Source of the DNA: Limnohabitans sp.
GTDB lineage: Bacteria > Pseudomonadota > Gammaproteobacteria > Burkholderiales > Burkholderiaceae_C
Direction: 5' to 3'
NCBI GenBank assembly: GCA_018882835.1
Contig: VERE01000021.1
Span: 1-46,744, forward strand
DNA: 46,744 nt
Shown here: in pieces, positions 28,471-35,992 of the stretch
How the letters are laid out: the number at the start of each line of letters is the position of its first letter
Numbering within the stretch: position 1 is the stretch's first letter
Program-made: the position numbers and the translations under genes
Notes under the pieces: generated by a model
What the model was told of the DNA's origin: nothing
Database searches by the model: none
What the model saw: the letters and a program-made list of their open reading frames with translations, nothing else

Positions 28471-29622
28471 CCGATCGTCATCGAAAAACCCTCTTTGTTG
28501 CAAAAAATGATGCATCTTTTGCGAGGTTTTGACGGGCCGTTGGCTTTTGCCGTTTTCATCCTGGCCTGTGCCGGCCTGCTGACCATGTACTCTTCTGGTT
28601 ATGCCAACGGGCAAAGATTTTTCGACCACGGTCGCAATATTTTGCTGGGCGGCTTCATCATGTTCGTGGTAGCTCAGATCCCCCCTCAACGCCTGATGTC
28701 TCTGGCTGTTCCTCTGTACACCTTGGGCGTTGCATTATTGGTGGCCGTGGCTTTGTTTGGTTTGACCAAAAAAGGCGCCCGCCGCTGGTTAAATGTGGGT
28801 ATCGTGATTCAACCCAGTGAAATTCTCAAAATCGCCATGCCGCTGATGTTGGCGTGGTGGTTCCAGAAGCGCGAAGGGCAGTTGCGACCATTGGACTTTG
28901 GGGTCGCTGCCTTGTTACTGGCGGTGCCGGTGGGTTTGATCATGCGGCAACCGGATCTTGGGACTGCCTTGCTGGTGCTCAGTGCGGGCTTGTTTGTGAT
29001 TTTCTTTGCAGGCCTCAGTTGGCGGCTCATCTTGCCCCCGTTTGCGCTCATTTTTGTCGGGTTGACGTTGTTGGTCATCTTTGAGCCCGCCTTGTGTGCA
29101 GAGGGGGTTCGCTGGCCGCTGCTGCACGACTACCAGCAGCAGCGTGTCTGCACCTTGTTAGACCCCGGGCGCGACCCGCTCGGAAAAGGTTTTCACATCA
29201 TTCAAGGCATGATTGCCATTGGCTCTGGCGGGTTCTGGGGCAAAGGCTTCATGCAAGGCACGCAGACTCACCTCGACTTTATTCCCGAGCGCACCACAGA
29301 CTTTATTTTTGCGGCCTATGGGGAGGAATTCGGCCTGCTTGGCAATATCTTACTGATCGTCGGTTTCTTGTTTCTGATTTTGAGGGGCCTGGCGATTGCC
29401 CTGGAAGGCCCCACTTTGTTTGCTCGCCTGCTGGCTGGCAGCATCACCCTGATTTTTTTCACTTACGCTTTTGTCAACATGGGCATGGTCAGCGGTATCC
29501 TGCCAGTGGTCGGTGTGCCCTTGCCGTTCATCAGTTATGGCGGCACAGCCATGGTAACCCTGGGCTTTGGCCTGGGCATTTTGATGTCGGTGGCACGAGC
29601 CAAACAATTGGTGCAATCATGA
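28468..29622 (+). CDS. rodA: Rod-shape peptidoglycan glycosyltransferase RodA (SEDS family)
   Basis: RodA polymerises lateral-wall glycan in the elongation complex with PBP2 and MreBCD. The 384-aa protein has about ten membrane helices and SEDS motifs KKGARRWLNVG, IQPSEILKIAMP, the catalytic-loop region FIPERTTDFIFAAYGEEFG, and PLPFISYGGTAM near the end. It groups with RodA rather than FtsW by its shorter N-terminus and by KPSLLQKMMHLLRGFD. PBP2 and mreBCD are not in this window. It overlaps the next gene as ATGA. Confidence 0.93.
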   Translation: MPIVIEKPSLLQKMMHLLRGFDGPLAFAVFILACAGLLTMYSSGYANGQRFFDHGRNILLGGFIMFVVAQIPPQRLMSLAVPLYTLGVALLVAVALFGLTKKGARRWLNVGIVIQPSEILKIAMPLMLAWWFQKREGQLRPLDFGVAALLLAVPVGLIMRQPDLGTALLVLSAGLFVIFFAGLSWRLILPPFALIFVGLTLLVIFEPALCAEGVRWPLLHDYQQQRVCTLLDPGRDPLGKGFHIIQGMIAIGSGGFWGKGFMQGTQTHLDFIPERTTDFIFAAYGEEFGLLGNILLIVGFLFLILRGLAIALEGPTLFARLLAGSITLIFFTYAFVNMGMVSGILPVVGVPLPFISYGGTAMVTLGFGLGILMSVARAKQLVQS

Positions 29623-30488
29623 AATCTGTGGGGATCATTGGGGTCGGCAACATGGGTGGCGGCATGGCCAGGCGCCTGCTGTCGCAAGGCTGGTCGGTGC
29701 ATGTGCGGGATGTCAATGCCGCAGTGCTCGCGCCACTGCAGGCGCTGGGGGCGGTAGTGCACTCCTCGCCTGCCACCTTGGCAGAAGCAGTGGACCGGTT
29801 GATCGTCTGTGTGGTGGACGCACAGCAAATGGCCGAGACCTTGTTTGGCGCACAAGGTGCGGCCAACGGCTTGCGCTTGGGCCAGGGTGTGCTGTTGTGT
29901 CCCACGATTTCACCCGAAGATACCCAAAACCTTGGCCAGCGCTTGTCTTCGTTGGGCGCGGAGCCCATCGATGCCCCGATGTCCGGAGGACCAGCGCGGG
30001 CCGAGCAAGGCACCATGAGTTTGATGGTGGCATGCCCCGACAGCGTATTCGAGGCCCATCAGGATTTGCTGCATGCTTTGGCCAACCCGGTGTTTCGCAT
30101 CAGCGAACGCGTGGGTGATGGCGCGCGAACCAAGCTGGTCAACAACCTGCTCGCTGGCATCAATCTGGCCGGTGCTGCGGAAGTCCTGGCACTGGCCCAG
30201 CGCATGGGCCTGGACCTGACCACCACCCTCGATGTGATGGAACGCTCCAGCGGCCAAAGCTGGATTGCCTCGGACCGCATGCGACGTGCCATTGCGGGAG
30301 ACTACGCACCGCGAGCCCACATGACCCTGCTGGAAAAAGACACGCGCTTGGCTGTGGAAGCGGCGCAGCGCGCTGGCGTGACGCCCGCTCTGGGCACGCA
30401 GGCCAGCGCCATCTTCGCCCAAGCCAGCGCTGCCGGCTTCGCCAAAGACGACGACGCAGCCCTCCTCAAACACCTTTCCGCACCCTAA
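29619..30488 (+). CDS. NAD(P)-dependent beta-hydroxyacid dehydrogenase
   Basis: The 289-aa protein is a member of the 3-hydroxyisobutyrate/6-phosphogluconate dehydrogenase-like family. It has the Rossmann GIIGVGNMGGGMARRL at 5-20, the substrate-binding DAPMSGGPARAEQGT, and the catalytic Lys in GDGARTKLVNNLLAG. The substrate is probably a small 3-hydroxy acid (hydroxyisobutyrate, tartronate semialdehyde, L-threonate and others are possible) and cannot be read from sequence. The start overlaps the rodA stop, which suggests co-expression, although no functional link is evident. tldD follows after 23 bases. Confidence 0.87.
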   Translation: MKSVGIIGVGNMGGGMARRLLSQGWSVHVRDVNAAVLAPLQALGAVVHSSPATLAEAVDRLIVCVVDAQQMAETLFGAQGAANGLRLGQGVLLCPTISPEDTQNLGQRLSSLGAEPIDAPMSGGPARAEQGTMSLMVACPDSVFEAHQDLLHALANPVFRISERVGDGARTKLVNNLLAGINLAGAAEVLALAQRMGLDLTTTLDVMERSSGQSWIASDRMRRAIAGDYAPRAHMTLLEKDTRLAVEAAQRAGVTPALGTQASAIFAQASAAGFAKDDDAALLKHLSAP

Positions 30489-30511
30489 TTCACCGTCATT
30501 GCGAGGCCCCC

Positions 30512-31972
30512 ATGATTTCACGCGAACCCACTCTTGAACGTCTGGCCACGGCACAGCGCTATTTGCTCGAGCCCTTTGGTTTGGACGAGTCGCATTTGCG
30601 TCGGGCCTTGGCAGAGATCACCACGCACCGGGTAGACGATGCCGACTTGTACTTTCAGTACACCCGCTCCGAAGGTTGGAGCCTGGAAGAGGGCATCGTT
30701 AAAACAGGCTCTTTCAGCATTGACCAGGGCGTGGGCGTGCGCGCAGTCACTGGCGAAAAAACCGCCTTCGCTTATTCCGATGACATTTCTTGGGAGTCGC
30801 TGGTCGATGCGGCCCGCACTGTGCGCACCATCGCTCAGGCAGACAAGTCTGCCAAGCGGCGTGTGCCTGCGCGCAAGATTGCGCCCACCCGCGCTTTGTA
30901 TGCGGGCCTGGACCCCATCGGCAGCCTTGACAGCAACGCCAAGGTGGCACTGTTGGGGCGCGTCGAAAAGCTGGCACGCGCCAGTGACCCGCGCATTGTG
31001 CAAGTCATGGCGGGCCTGGCCAGTGAATACGATGTGGTCTTGATTGCACGCGCGGATGGCACCTTGGCTGCCGATGTTCGCCCTCTGGTGCGTTTGAGTG
31101 TGACCGTCATTGCCGAGCAGAACGGACGCCGCGAAATGGGTTCGGGGGGCGGTGGCGGCCGCATGGGTCTGGCGTATTTTGACGAAGCCTGTCTCCACCA
31201 ATATGTGAACGACGCCGTGCAATCGGCGCTGACCAATCTGGAGGCGCGGCCTGCCCCTGCCGGTGAGATGACCGTGGTGTTGGGCCCCGGCTGGCCCGGC
31301 ATTTTGTTGCACGAGGCCATTGGCCATGGTTTGGAGGGCGATTTCAACCGCAAAGGCTCAAGCGCTTTTTCTGGGCGCGTGGGCCAGCGTGTGGCAGCCA
31401 AAGGCGTCACGGTGCTGGACGACGGCACCTTGAGCGACCGCCGCGGCTCGCTGAATGTCGATGACGAAGGCTATGCCAGCCAGCGCAATGTGCTGATCGA
31501 GGACGGCATTTTGCAGGGCTACATCCAAGACGCCATGAACGCGCGCCTGATGGGCGTGCGTCCCACCGGCAACGGCCGTCGCGAAAGCTATGCCCATTTG
31601 CCCATGCCCCGCATGACCAATACCTACATGCTGGGCGGTGACAAATCGCCCGAGGAAATTCTGGCGAGCATGGACAAAGGCTTGTATGCCACCAACTTTG
31701 GCGGTGGCCAGGTGGACATCACCTCGGGCAAGTTTGTGTTTTCAACCAGCCAGGCTTGGTGGGTGGAAAAGGGCAAGCTGCAATATCCGGTGAAAGGCGC
31801 CACCCTGGTTGGCAATGGGCCCGACGCCCTGACCCGCGTGAGCCTGATCGGCAACGACATGGCACTCGACAGTGGCGTGGGTACCTGCGGCAAAGAAGGC
31901 CAAAGCGTGCCAGTGGGGGTGGGTCAGCCCACCTTGCGCATTGACGGTTTGACAGTCGGTGGCACGGCGTAA
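30512..31972 (+). CDS. tldD: Metalloprotease subunit TldD
   Basis: TldD forms with TldE (PmbA, not in this window) a heterodimeric zinc protease that trims unfolded or modified peptides; in E. coli it matures microcin B17 and degrades CcdA. The 486-aa protein has the zinc motif HEAIGH at 267-272 (HExxxH), the Gly-rich GSGGGGGRMGL before it, and a TldD C-terminal region ending GKEGQSVPVGVGQPTLRIDGLTVGG (read in two parts). GAGG precedes the ATG. It ends just before the aroG leader region. Confidence 0.94.
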   Translation: MISREPTLERLATAQRYLLEPFGLDESHLRRALAEITTHRVDDADLYFQYTRSEGWSLEEGIVKTGSFSIDQGVGVRAVTGEKTAFAYSDDISWESLVDAARTVRTIAQADKSAKRRVPARKIAPTRALYAGLDPIGSLDSNAKVALLGRVEKLARASDPRIVQVMAGLASEYDVVLIARADGTLAADVRPLVRLSVTVIAEQNGRREMGSGGGGGRMGLAYFDEACLHQYVNDAVQSALTNLEARPAPAGEMTVVLGPGWPGILLHEAIGHGLEGDFNRKGSSAFSGRVGQRVAAKGVTVLDDGTLSDRRGSLNVDDEGYASQRNVLIEDGILQGYIQDAMNARLMGVRPTGNGRRESYAHLPMPRMTNTYMLGGDKSPEEILASMDKGLYATNFGGGQVDITSGKFVFSTSQAWWVEKGKLQYPVKGATLVGNGPDALTRVSLIGNDMALDSGVGTCGKEGQSVPVGVGQPTLRIDGLTVGGTA

Positions 31973-31983
31973 AAAACCTGTGC

Positions 31984-31989
31984 TAATAT
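31984..31989 (+). promoter_or_regulatory. Extended -10 of the aroG leader transcript
   Basis: TAATAT with TGC directly before it resembles an extended -10 and sits 12 bases after the tldD stop. The start site would be at about 31996-31997, the first base of the leader peptide ATG. No -35 lies at 16-18 bases; a TTGACA at 31949 is 29 bases away, too far. Confidence 0.4.
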
Positions 31990-31996
31990 CTCCCCC

Positions 31997-32065
31997 ATGA
32001 CTTCAGTTCGTTTTTATTTTGCTGACTTTAGCTTCTCACGCCCCAACGGCGGTCGAGAGATCTGA
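31997..32065 (+). CDS. Phe/Tyr-rich leader peptide of the aroG attenuator
   Basis: This is a 22-codon frame starting MTSVRFYFADFSF. Six aromatic codons (Phe at 32012, 32018, 32027 and 32033, Tyr at 32015) are packed into eight or so codons, far above chance, directly before a terminator and the Phe/Tyr-pathway gene aroG. A ribosome stalling on Phe or Tyr codons would act as the sensor. There is no Shine-Dalgarno sequence, so leaderless translation is possible. Coding by itself cannot be proved, but the arrangement is that of pheL/trpL-type leaders. (Aromatic codon count: four Phe plus one Tyr in the core.). Confidence 0.78.
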   Translation: MTSVRFYFADFSFSRPNGGREI

Positions 32066-32107
32066 ACGTACCCGATAAAACGCTCTGAACTCCCTCACCA
32101 ACCGCCG
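32047..32107 (+). promoter_or_regulatory. Antiterminator pairing of the aroG leader
   Basis: CGGCGGT (32047-32053), at the end of the leader frame, can pair with ACCGCCG (32101-32107), the left arm of the terminator. The two structures exclude each other. A further pairing, 32002-32006 with 32085-32089 plus 32009-32014 with 32077-32082, joins the first leader codons to the spacer and would be disrupted by a stalled ribosome. Pairings were found by eye; energies were not computed. Confidence 0.65.
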
Positions 32108-32127
32108 GCCTCCGGCGGTTTTTTTTT
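32100..32127 (+). terminator. Attenuator terminator before aroG
   Basis: A perfect 9-bp stem (32100-32108 with 32112-32120), a CCT loop and nine T residues form a textbook intrinsic terminator. It ends only ten bases before the aroG ATG and no promoter follows, so it must be read through for aroG to be expressed from this leader. Confidence 0.92.
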
Positions 32128-32137
32128 GGAACAAACC

Positions 32138-33259
32138 ATGAAGACTTCAGCACCTGAACTCGCTTATCCGGCACGCGTTGAAAAAACCAGTCAAACCGAC
32201 GATCAACGTATCAAGGACATCACCGTGTTGCCGCCGCCCGAGCATCTGATTCGCTTCTTTCCCATTCATGGCACGCCCGTCGAGGGGCTGATTGCCAAGA
32301 CCCGCAAGACCATTCACAACATCATGGCGGCACAAGACGACCGTCTGTTGGTGGTCATCGGGCCTTGCTCTATTCACGATCCTGCTGCGGCCTTGGATTA
32401 CGCGCGCCGTTTGTTGGCCGAGCGCGAGCGCTATGCTGACACGCTGGAAATTGTGATGCGGGTCTATTTCGAGAAGCCTCGCACCACCGTCGGCTGGAAG
32501 GGCTTGATCAACGACCCCTACCTCGATGAAAGTTACCGTATCGATGAAGGCCTGCGCATTGCGCGCCAGTTGCTGATTGAAATCAACCGCCTGGGCTTGC
32601 CCGCGGGCAGCGAGTTTCTGGATGTGATTTCTCCCCAGTACATCGGCGACCTGATTTCCTGGGGTGCCATCGGCGCACGCACCACCGAAAGCCAGGTGCA
32701 CCGCGAACTGGCTTCGGGCCTGTCGGCACCCATTGGCTTCAAGAACGGCACCGATGGCAACATCAAAATCGCCACCGACGCCATTCAGGCGGCGGCGCGC
32801 GGCCACCACTTCCTGTCAGTTCACAAGAATGGCCAAGTGGCCATCGTGCAAACCCAGGGCAACAAAGACTGTCACGTCATTTTGCGCGGCGGCAAGGCGC
32901 CCAACTACGACGAAGCCAGCGTCACCGCCGCATGCCAGGAGTTGGCCGCCGCCAAGTTGCCCGCAACCTTGATGGTGGACTGCAGCCACGCCAACAGCAG
33001 CAAACAGCATGAGCGCCAACTGGAAGTGACGCGAGATATTGCACGCCAGGTCAGTAATGGCTCACATCAGGTCTTCGGTTTGATGATTGAAAGTCACCTG
33101 AACGCTGGCGCGCAGAAGTTCACGCCGGGCAAAGACAAGGTGAATGGTTTGGCCTATGGCCAGAGCATCACCGATGCCTGCCTGGGTTGGGACCACTCGA
33201 TCGAGGCCCTGAAAATTCTGTCAGACAGCGTCAAAGCCCGCCGCAAAACCAAAAAGTAA
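32138..33259 (+). CDS. aroG: 3-deoxy-7-phosphoheptulonate (DAHP) synthase, class I
   Basis: DAHP synthase condenses phosphoenolpyruvate and erythrose 4-phosphate, the first step of aromatic amino acid synthesis. The 373-aa protein has the AroG/AroF/AroH-family motifs: VVIGPCSIHDPAAALDYA, RVYFEKPRTTVGWKGL, GARTTESQVHRELASG, GFKNGTDGNIKIA, and MVDCSHANSSKQHERQ. The N-terminal extension with DDQRIKDITVLPPPE is typical of the feedback-inhibited type I-alpha enzymes. The ATG at 32138 has GGA ahead of it; a TTG at 32126 lies in the terminator T tract and was not chosen. The leader predicts control by Phe/Tyr supply. Confidence 0.96.
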   Translation: MKTSAPELAYPARVEKTSQTDDQRIKDITVLPPPEHLIRFFPIHGTPVEGLIAKTRKTIHNIMAAQDDRLLVVIGPCSIHDPAAALDYARRLLAERERYADTLEIVMRVYFEKPRTTVGWKGLINDPYLDESYRIDEGLRIARQLLIEINRLGLPAGSEFLDVISPQYIGDLISWGAIGARTTESQVHRELASGLSAPIGFKNGTDGNIKIATDAIQAAARGHHFLSVHKNGQVAIVQTQGNKDCHVILRGGKAPNYDEASVTAACQELAAAKLPATLMVDCSHANSSKQHERQLEVTRDIARQVSNGSHQVFGLMIESHLNAGAQKFTPGKDKVNGLAYGQSITDACLGWDHSIEALKILSDSVKARRKTKK

Positions 33260-33298
33260 AACACCGTCACCCGCCACCGCGCGCGAAGCGCGGCGATC

Positions 33299-34768
33299 TC
33301 ACTCTGAAGTGAGGTTGTCGCGGCCTTCGGCCTCGCAACGACGGAAGGTGCAAGCGCGGGTTTGGAGGGCTTGCAGAAGTTTGGCGTGGATATTGCCAAA
33401 GCCGCCGTTGCTCATGCACAAAATATGGTCCCCTGCCCGAGCGGCCTGAGTGACCTGCTGTATGGCTTCGTCCACCGTGCGTGCCACTTGGGCGCGATGG
33501 CCCATGCTTTGCAAGGCTTCGCCGGCGTCCCAGTCCAACCCCCCGCTGTGGCAAATGGCCAAGTCGGCTTGTTCCAGGCTCCAGGGCAATTGGGATTTCA
33601 TGGTTCCCAATTTCATGGTGTTGCTGCGCGGCTCGAACACGGCCAGGATGCGCGCTGTACCCACTTTGCGACGCAGGCCATCCACTGTGGTTCGAATGGC
33701 TGTGGGGTGATGGGCAAAGTCGTCGTACACCGTGATGGCGCCGCCGTCACGCAAGACTTGACCGCGCACTTCCATTCGGCGGCGCACATTTTGAAAACGC
33801 GCGAGGGCATGCGTGGCCGCTTCAGGCGCCACACCAACGTGCTCGGCAGCCACGATCGCCGCCAGCGCATTCAGTTGGTTATGAACGCCCGTGATGTCCC
33901 AGCGAAGCTCGGCCACTTTGTGGCCACGACGGAACACGCCAAAGTCATGCGGCGGTCCTTCGATGCGCCACATGGCTTGCGGGTTCAGCCCAAAGCCCTC
34001 CACCGCACTCCAGCAACCCTGGTCCAAAACCCTTTGCAGGCTGGCTTCATCCTGGTTCACAACCACGCGGCCACTGACGGGCACGGTACGCACCAGGTGA
34101 TGAAACTGGCGTTCGATGGCTTTCAGGTCATCAAAGATGTCGGCATGATCGAATTCCAGGTTATTGAGCAAGGCCGTGCGCGGACGGTAGTGCACAAATT
34201 TGCTGCGTTTGTCGAAAAAGGCCGTGTCGTATTCGTCGGCCTCGATCACAAACAAGGGACGGGCTGAGGCTGTTGTGGGGCCCCCCAGACGCGCCGATAC
34301 GCCGAAATTCAGCGGCACACCGCCCACCAGAAACCCTGGGTTGAGCCCGGCTGCTTCCAGAATCCAGCTCAGCATCGAGGTGGTGGTGGTTTTGCCATGC
34401 GTGCCAGCCACGGCCAGCACATGTCGCGGCTGGGGCGGTGCATGCAGCACATGCTCTGAGAGCCATTGTGGGCCGCTGGTGTAAGGCATGCCTGACTCCA
34501 GGATGGCTTCCATCAGGGGAAATTTGGGCTGGCCGTCAGGCGTGCGGGCTCGCGACACCACATTGCCAATCACGAACAGGTCGGGCTTCAGCCCCATTTG
34601 GTCTGCGCCAAAGCCTTCGATCAGCTCAATGCCCAAGGCCCGCAGTTGGTCACTCATGGGGGGGTAAACCCCGGCATCGCAGCCCGTGACCCGATGACCC
34701 GCTTCACGCGCCAAGGCGGCCAATCCTCCCATGAAGGTGCCGCAAATCCCCAAAATATGAATGTGCAT
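33299..34768 (-). CDS. mpl: Murein tripeptide ligase Mpl
   Basis: Mpl joins recycled L-Ala-gamma-D-Glu-meso-Dap to UDP-MurNAc, bypassing MurC, D and E. The 489-aa Mur ligase has HILGICGTFMGGLAALA at the N-terminus, the P-loop GTHGKTTTT at 122-130, EADEYDTAFFDKRSKF and VYDDFAHHPTAI, which separate Mpl from MurC. It converges with aroG and diverges from the next gene. TAGAAT ends six bases before the ATG. With ampD at the end of the window it marks a peptidoglycan recycling pathway. Confidence 0.95.
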   Translation of the reverse strand: MHIHILGICGTFMGGLAALAREAGHRVTGCDAGVYPPMSDQLRALGIELIEGFGADQMGLKPDLFVIGNVVSRARTPDGQPKFPLMEAILESGMPYTSGPQWLSEHVLHAPPQPRHVLAVAGTHGKTTTTSMLSWILEAAGLNPGFLVGGVPLNFGVSARLGGPTTASARPLFVIEADEYDTAFFDKRSKFVHYRPRTALLNNLEFDHADIFDDLKAIERQFHHLVRTVPVSGRVVVNQDEASLQRVLDQGCWSAVEGFGLNPQAMWRIEGPPHDFGVFRRGHKVAELRWDITGVHNQLNALAAIVAAEHVGVAPEAATHALARFQNVRRRMEVRGQVLRDGGAITVYDDFAHHPTAIRTTVDGLRRKVGTARILAVFEPRSNTMKLGTMKSQLPWSLEQADLAICHSGGLDWDAGEALQSMGHRAQVARTVDEAIQQVTQAARAGDHILCMSNGGFGNIHAKLLQALQTRACTFRRCEAEGRDNLTSE

Positions 34769-34815
34769 CCCCTGATTCTAGAGGGGTGCCGGGCTGCAAC
34801 AGGCACAATCAGGCC

Positions 34816-35403
34816 ATGAGCGATCTGTTGATTGAAATTGCAGCCACGGCGGCCCGCATGGTGGTCGAAGAGGGGCTGGAATACGGCGCTGCCAAACAGC
34901 GCGCTGTCAAACAAATGCGCTTGCCACCTCGCACGCCCTTGCCCAGCAACGATTTGCTGGAGGCCGAGGTGCGTGATTACTTGGAATTGTTTTGCGCAGA
35001 CACCCAGCCTGGTGAACTGCGAGCCCTGCGCGAGCTGGCGTTGGTCTGGATGAAGCGCCTTGAGGTTTTTCGGCCCCATCTGGGTGGGGCGGTATGGCGT
35101 GGCACGGCCACACGACTTTCCGATATTTACTTGCAGTTATTTTGTGATGATGGCAAATCCACGGAAATTGAGCTCATTAACCAGGGCTGTGATTACCAGG
35201 TGACCCGGGTGACCGGTTTCCAGGGGCAGCCAGTCGATGCCTTGAGCCTGAGCGTCGCTTGCCCGCCGCTAAAGACGCACGTGGGGTTGCACTTGCTGAT
35301 TCACGACCATGACGACTTGCGCGGCGCGCTCAAACCGGATGCTCAGGGCCGAAGCTGGCGTGGTGATGTAATGGCTTTACAGCGAATTTTGGAAGCAGAA
35401 TGA
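34816..35403 (+). CDS. Conserved protein of unknown function next to mpl
   Basis: I cannot assign a function. The 195-aa soluble protein begins MSDLLIEIAATAARMVVEEGLEYGAAK-like (read to about residue 27), a helical, acidic start with no signal peptide or membrane segment. A middle part RPHLGGAVWRGTATRLSDIYLQL and LFCDDGKSTEIELINQG follows, and it ends in a QRILEAE helix. The pattern of G-x-RG and acidic DIYLQ residues is faintly like nucleotidyltransferase folds, but I would not annotate it so. The stop overlaps the thioredoxin-like gene (ATGA), suggesting co-translation. CACAAT ends six bases before its ATG. Confidence 0.7.
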   Translation: MSDLLIEIAATAARMVVEEGLEYGAAKQRAVKQMRLPPRTPLPSNDLLEAEVRDYLELFCADTQPGELRALRELALVWMKRLEVFRPHLGGAVWRGTATRLSDIYLQLFCDDGKSTEIELINQGCDYQVTRVTGFQGQPVDALSLSVACPPLKTHVGLHLLIHDHDDLRGALKPDAQGRSWRGDVMALQRILEAE

Positions 35404-35939
35404 CTGAAATTAACAGCAAATCAACAATTTTGTCTGATCGTCGAAGTGTCTTGATGGCGGCAGGATTGGCGACACTGGCGGGTCTTGGCCTGGGTTGGTG
35501 GCGCTTGCGTGACACGCGCCTGCCGATGGAAGTTGAAGAGGCGTTGTGGGGGGCGGAGTTTGAGCAACTTGATGGCCAGATGTTGGCAATGTCCAGACTC
35601 AAAGGGCAGCCCTTGGTCATCAATTTTTGGGCAACATGGTGCCCTCCTTGTGTCGAGGAAATGCCCTTATTAGATCGCTTCTACCAAGAAAATAAGCTAA
35701 AAGGGTGGCAAATTCTTGGAATCGCCATCGATCAGCCGAGTTCTGTCCGGCGCTTCCAAGCACAATTCCCGGTCAGTTATCCCTTGGTTCTGGGCGGACT
35801 TCAGGGCAACGAGTTTGGCCGTTTGCTAGGTAACGATCAAGGCAGCTTGCCTTACACCCTGGTTTTGGATCGCAAAGGCCAGATTTTTCAGAGAAAACTG
35901 GGCAGATTGGATCCATCTGACTTGGCTGCTTGGAAATAA
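35400..35939 (+). CDS. TlpA/ResA-like membrane-anchored thioredoxin
   Basis: The 179-aa protein has an N-terminal anchor or signal at about 15-34 (RSVLMAAGLATLAGLGLGWW) and a periplasmic thioredoxin fold with the active site WCPPC (Cys81, Cys84) preceded by PLVINFWATW. These proteins reduce disulfides outside the cytoplasm, often for cytochrome c maturation, although no ccm genes are near. The cis-Pro region is GSLPYTLVLDRKG. The start overlaps the preceding unknown gene, so the two probably form one transcript. Confidence 0.9.
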   Translation: MTEINSKSTILSDRRSVLMAAGLATLAGLGLGWWRLRDTRLPMEVEEALWGAEFEQLDGQMLAMSRLKGQPLVINFWATWCPPCVEEMPLLDRFYQENKLKGWQILGIAIDQPSSVRRFQAQFPVSYPLVLGGLQGNEFGRLLGNDQGSLPYTLVLDRKGQIFQRKLGRLDPSDLAAWK

Positions 35940-35953
35940 GCTGATTTTTGGTG

Positions 35954-35992
35954 TAAATTACCCGCTGTTTCTAGGTAATTGCGGGGATTTTT
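35954..35992 (+). promoter_or_regulatory. accB leader with competing hairpins
   Basis: AATTACC (35956-35962) pairs with GGTAATT (35974-35980). CCCGC (35961-35965) can instead pair with GCGGG (35981-35985), which contains the ribosome binding site of accB. The two overlap by two bases; alternatively the loop CGC could form a short pseudoknot with GCG. A -10-like TAAATT lies at 35954-35959 with TTGGAA 18 bases upstream. Weak evidence for a regulated leader. Confidence 0.35.

Noticed and set aside
31949-31954. Perfect TTGACA inside the end of tldD as -35 for the aroG leader
   Set aside because: It is 29 bases from the -10-like TAATAT, and no -10 lies at the correct distance.
33277-33293. GC-rich 6-bp hairpin between aroG and mpl
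   Set aside because: No T tract on either strand and short stem; not listed as a terminator.
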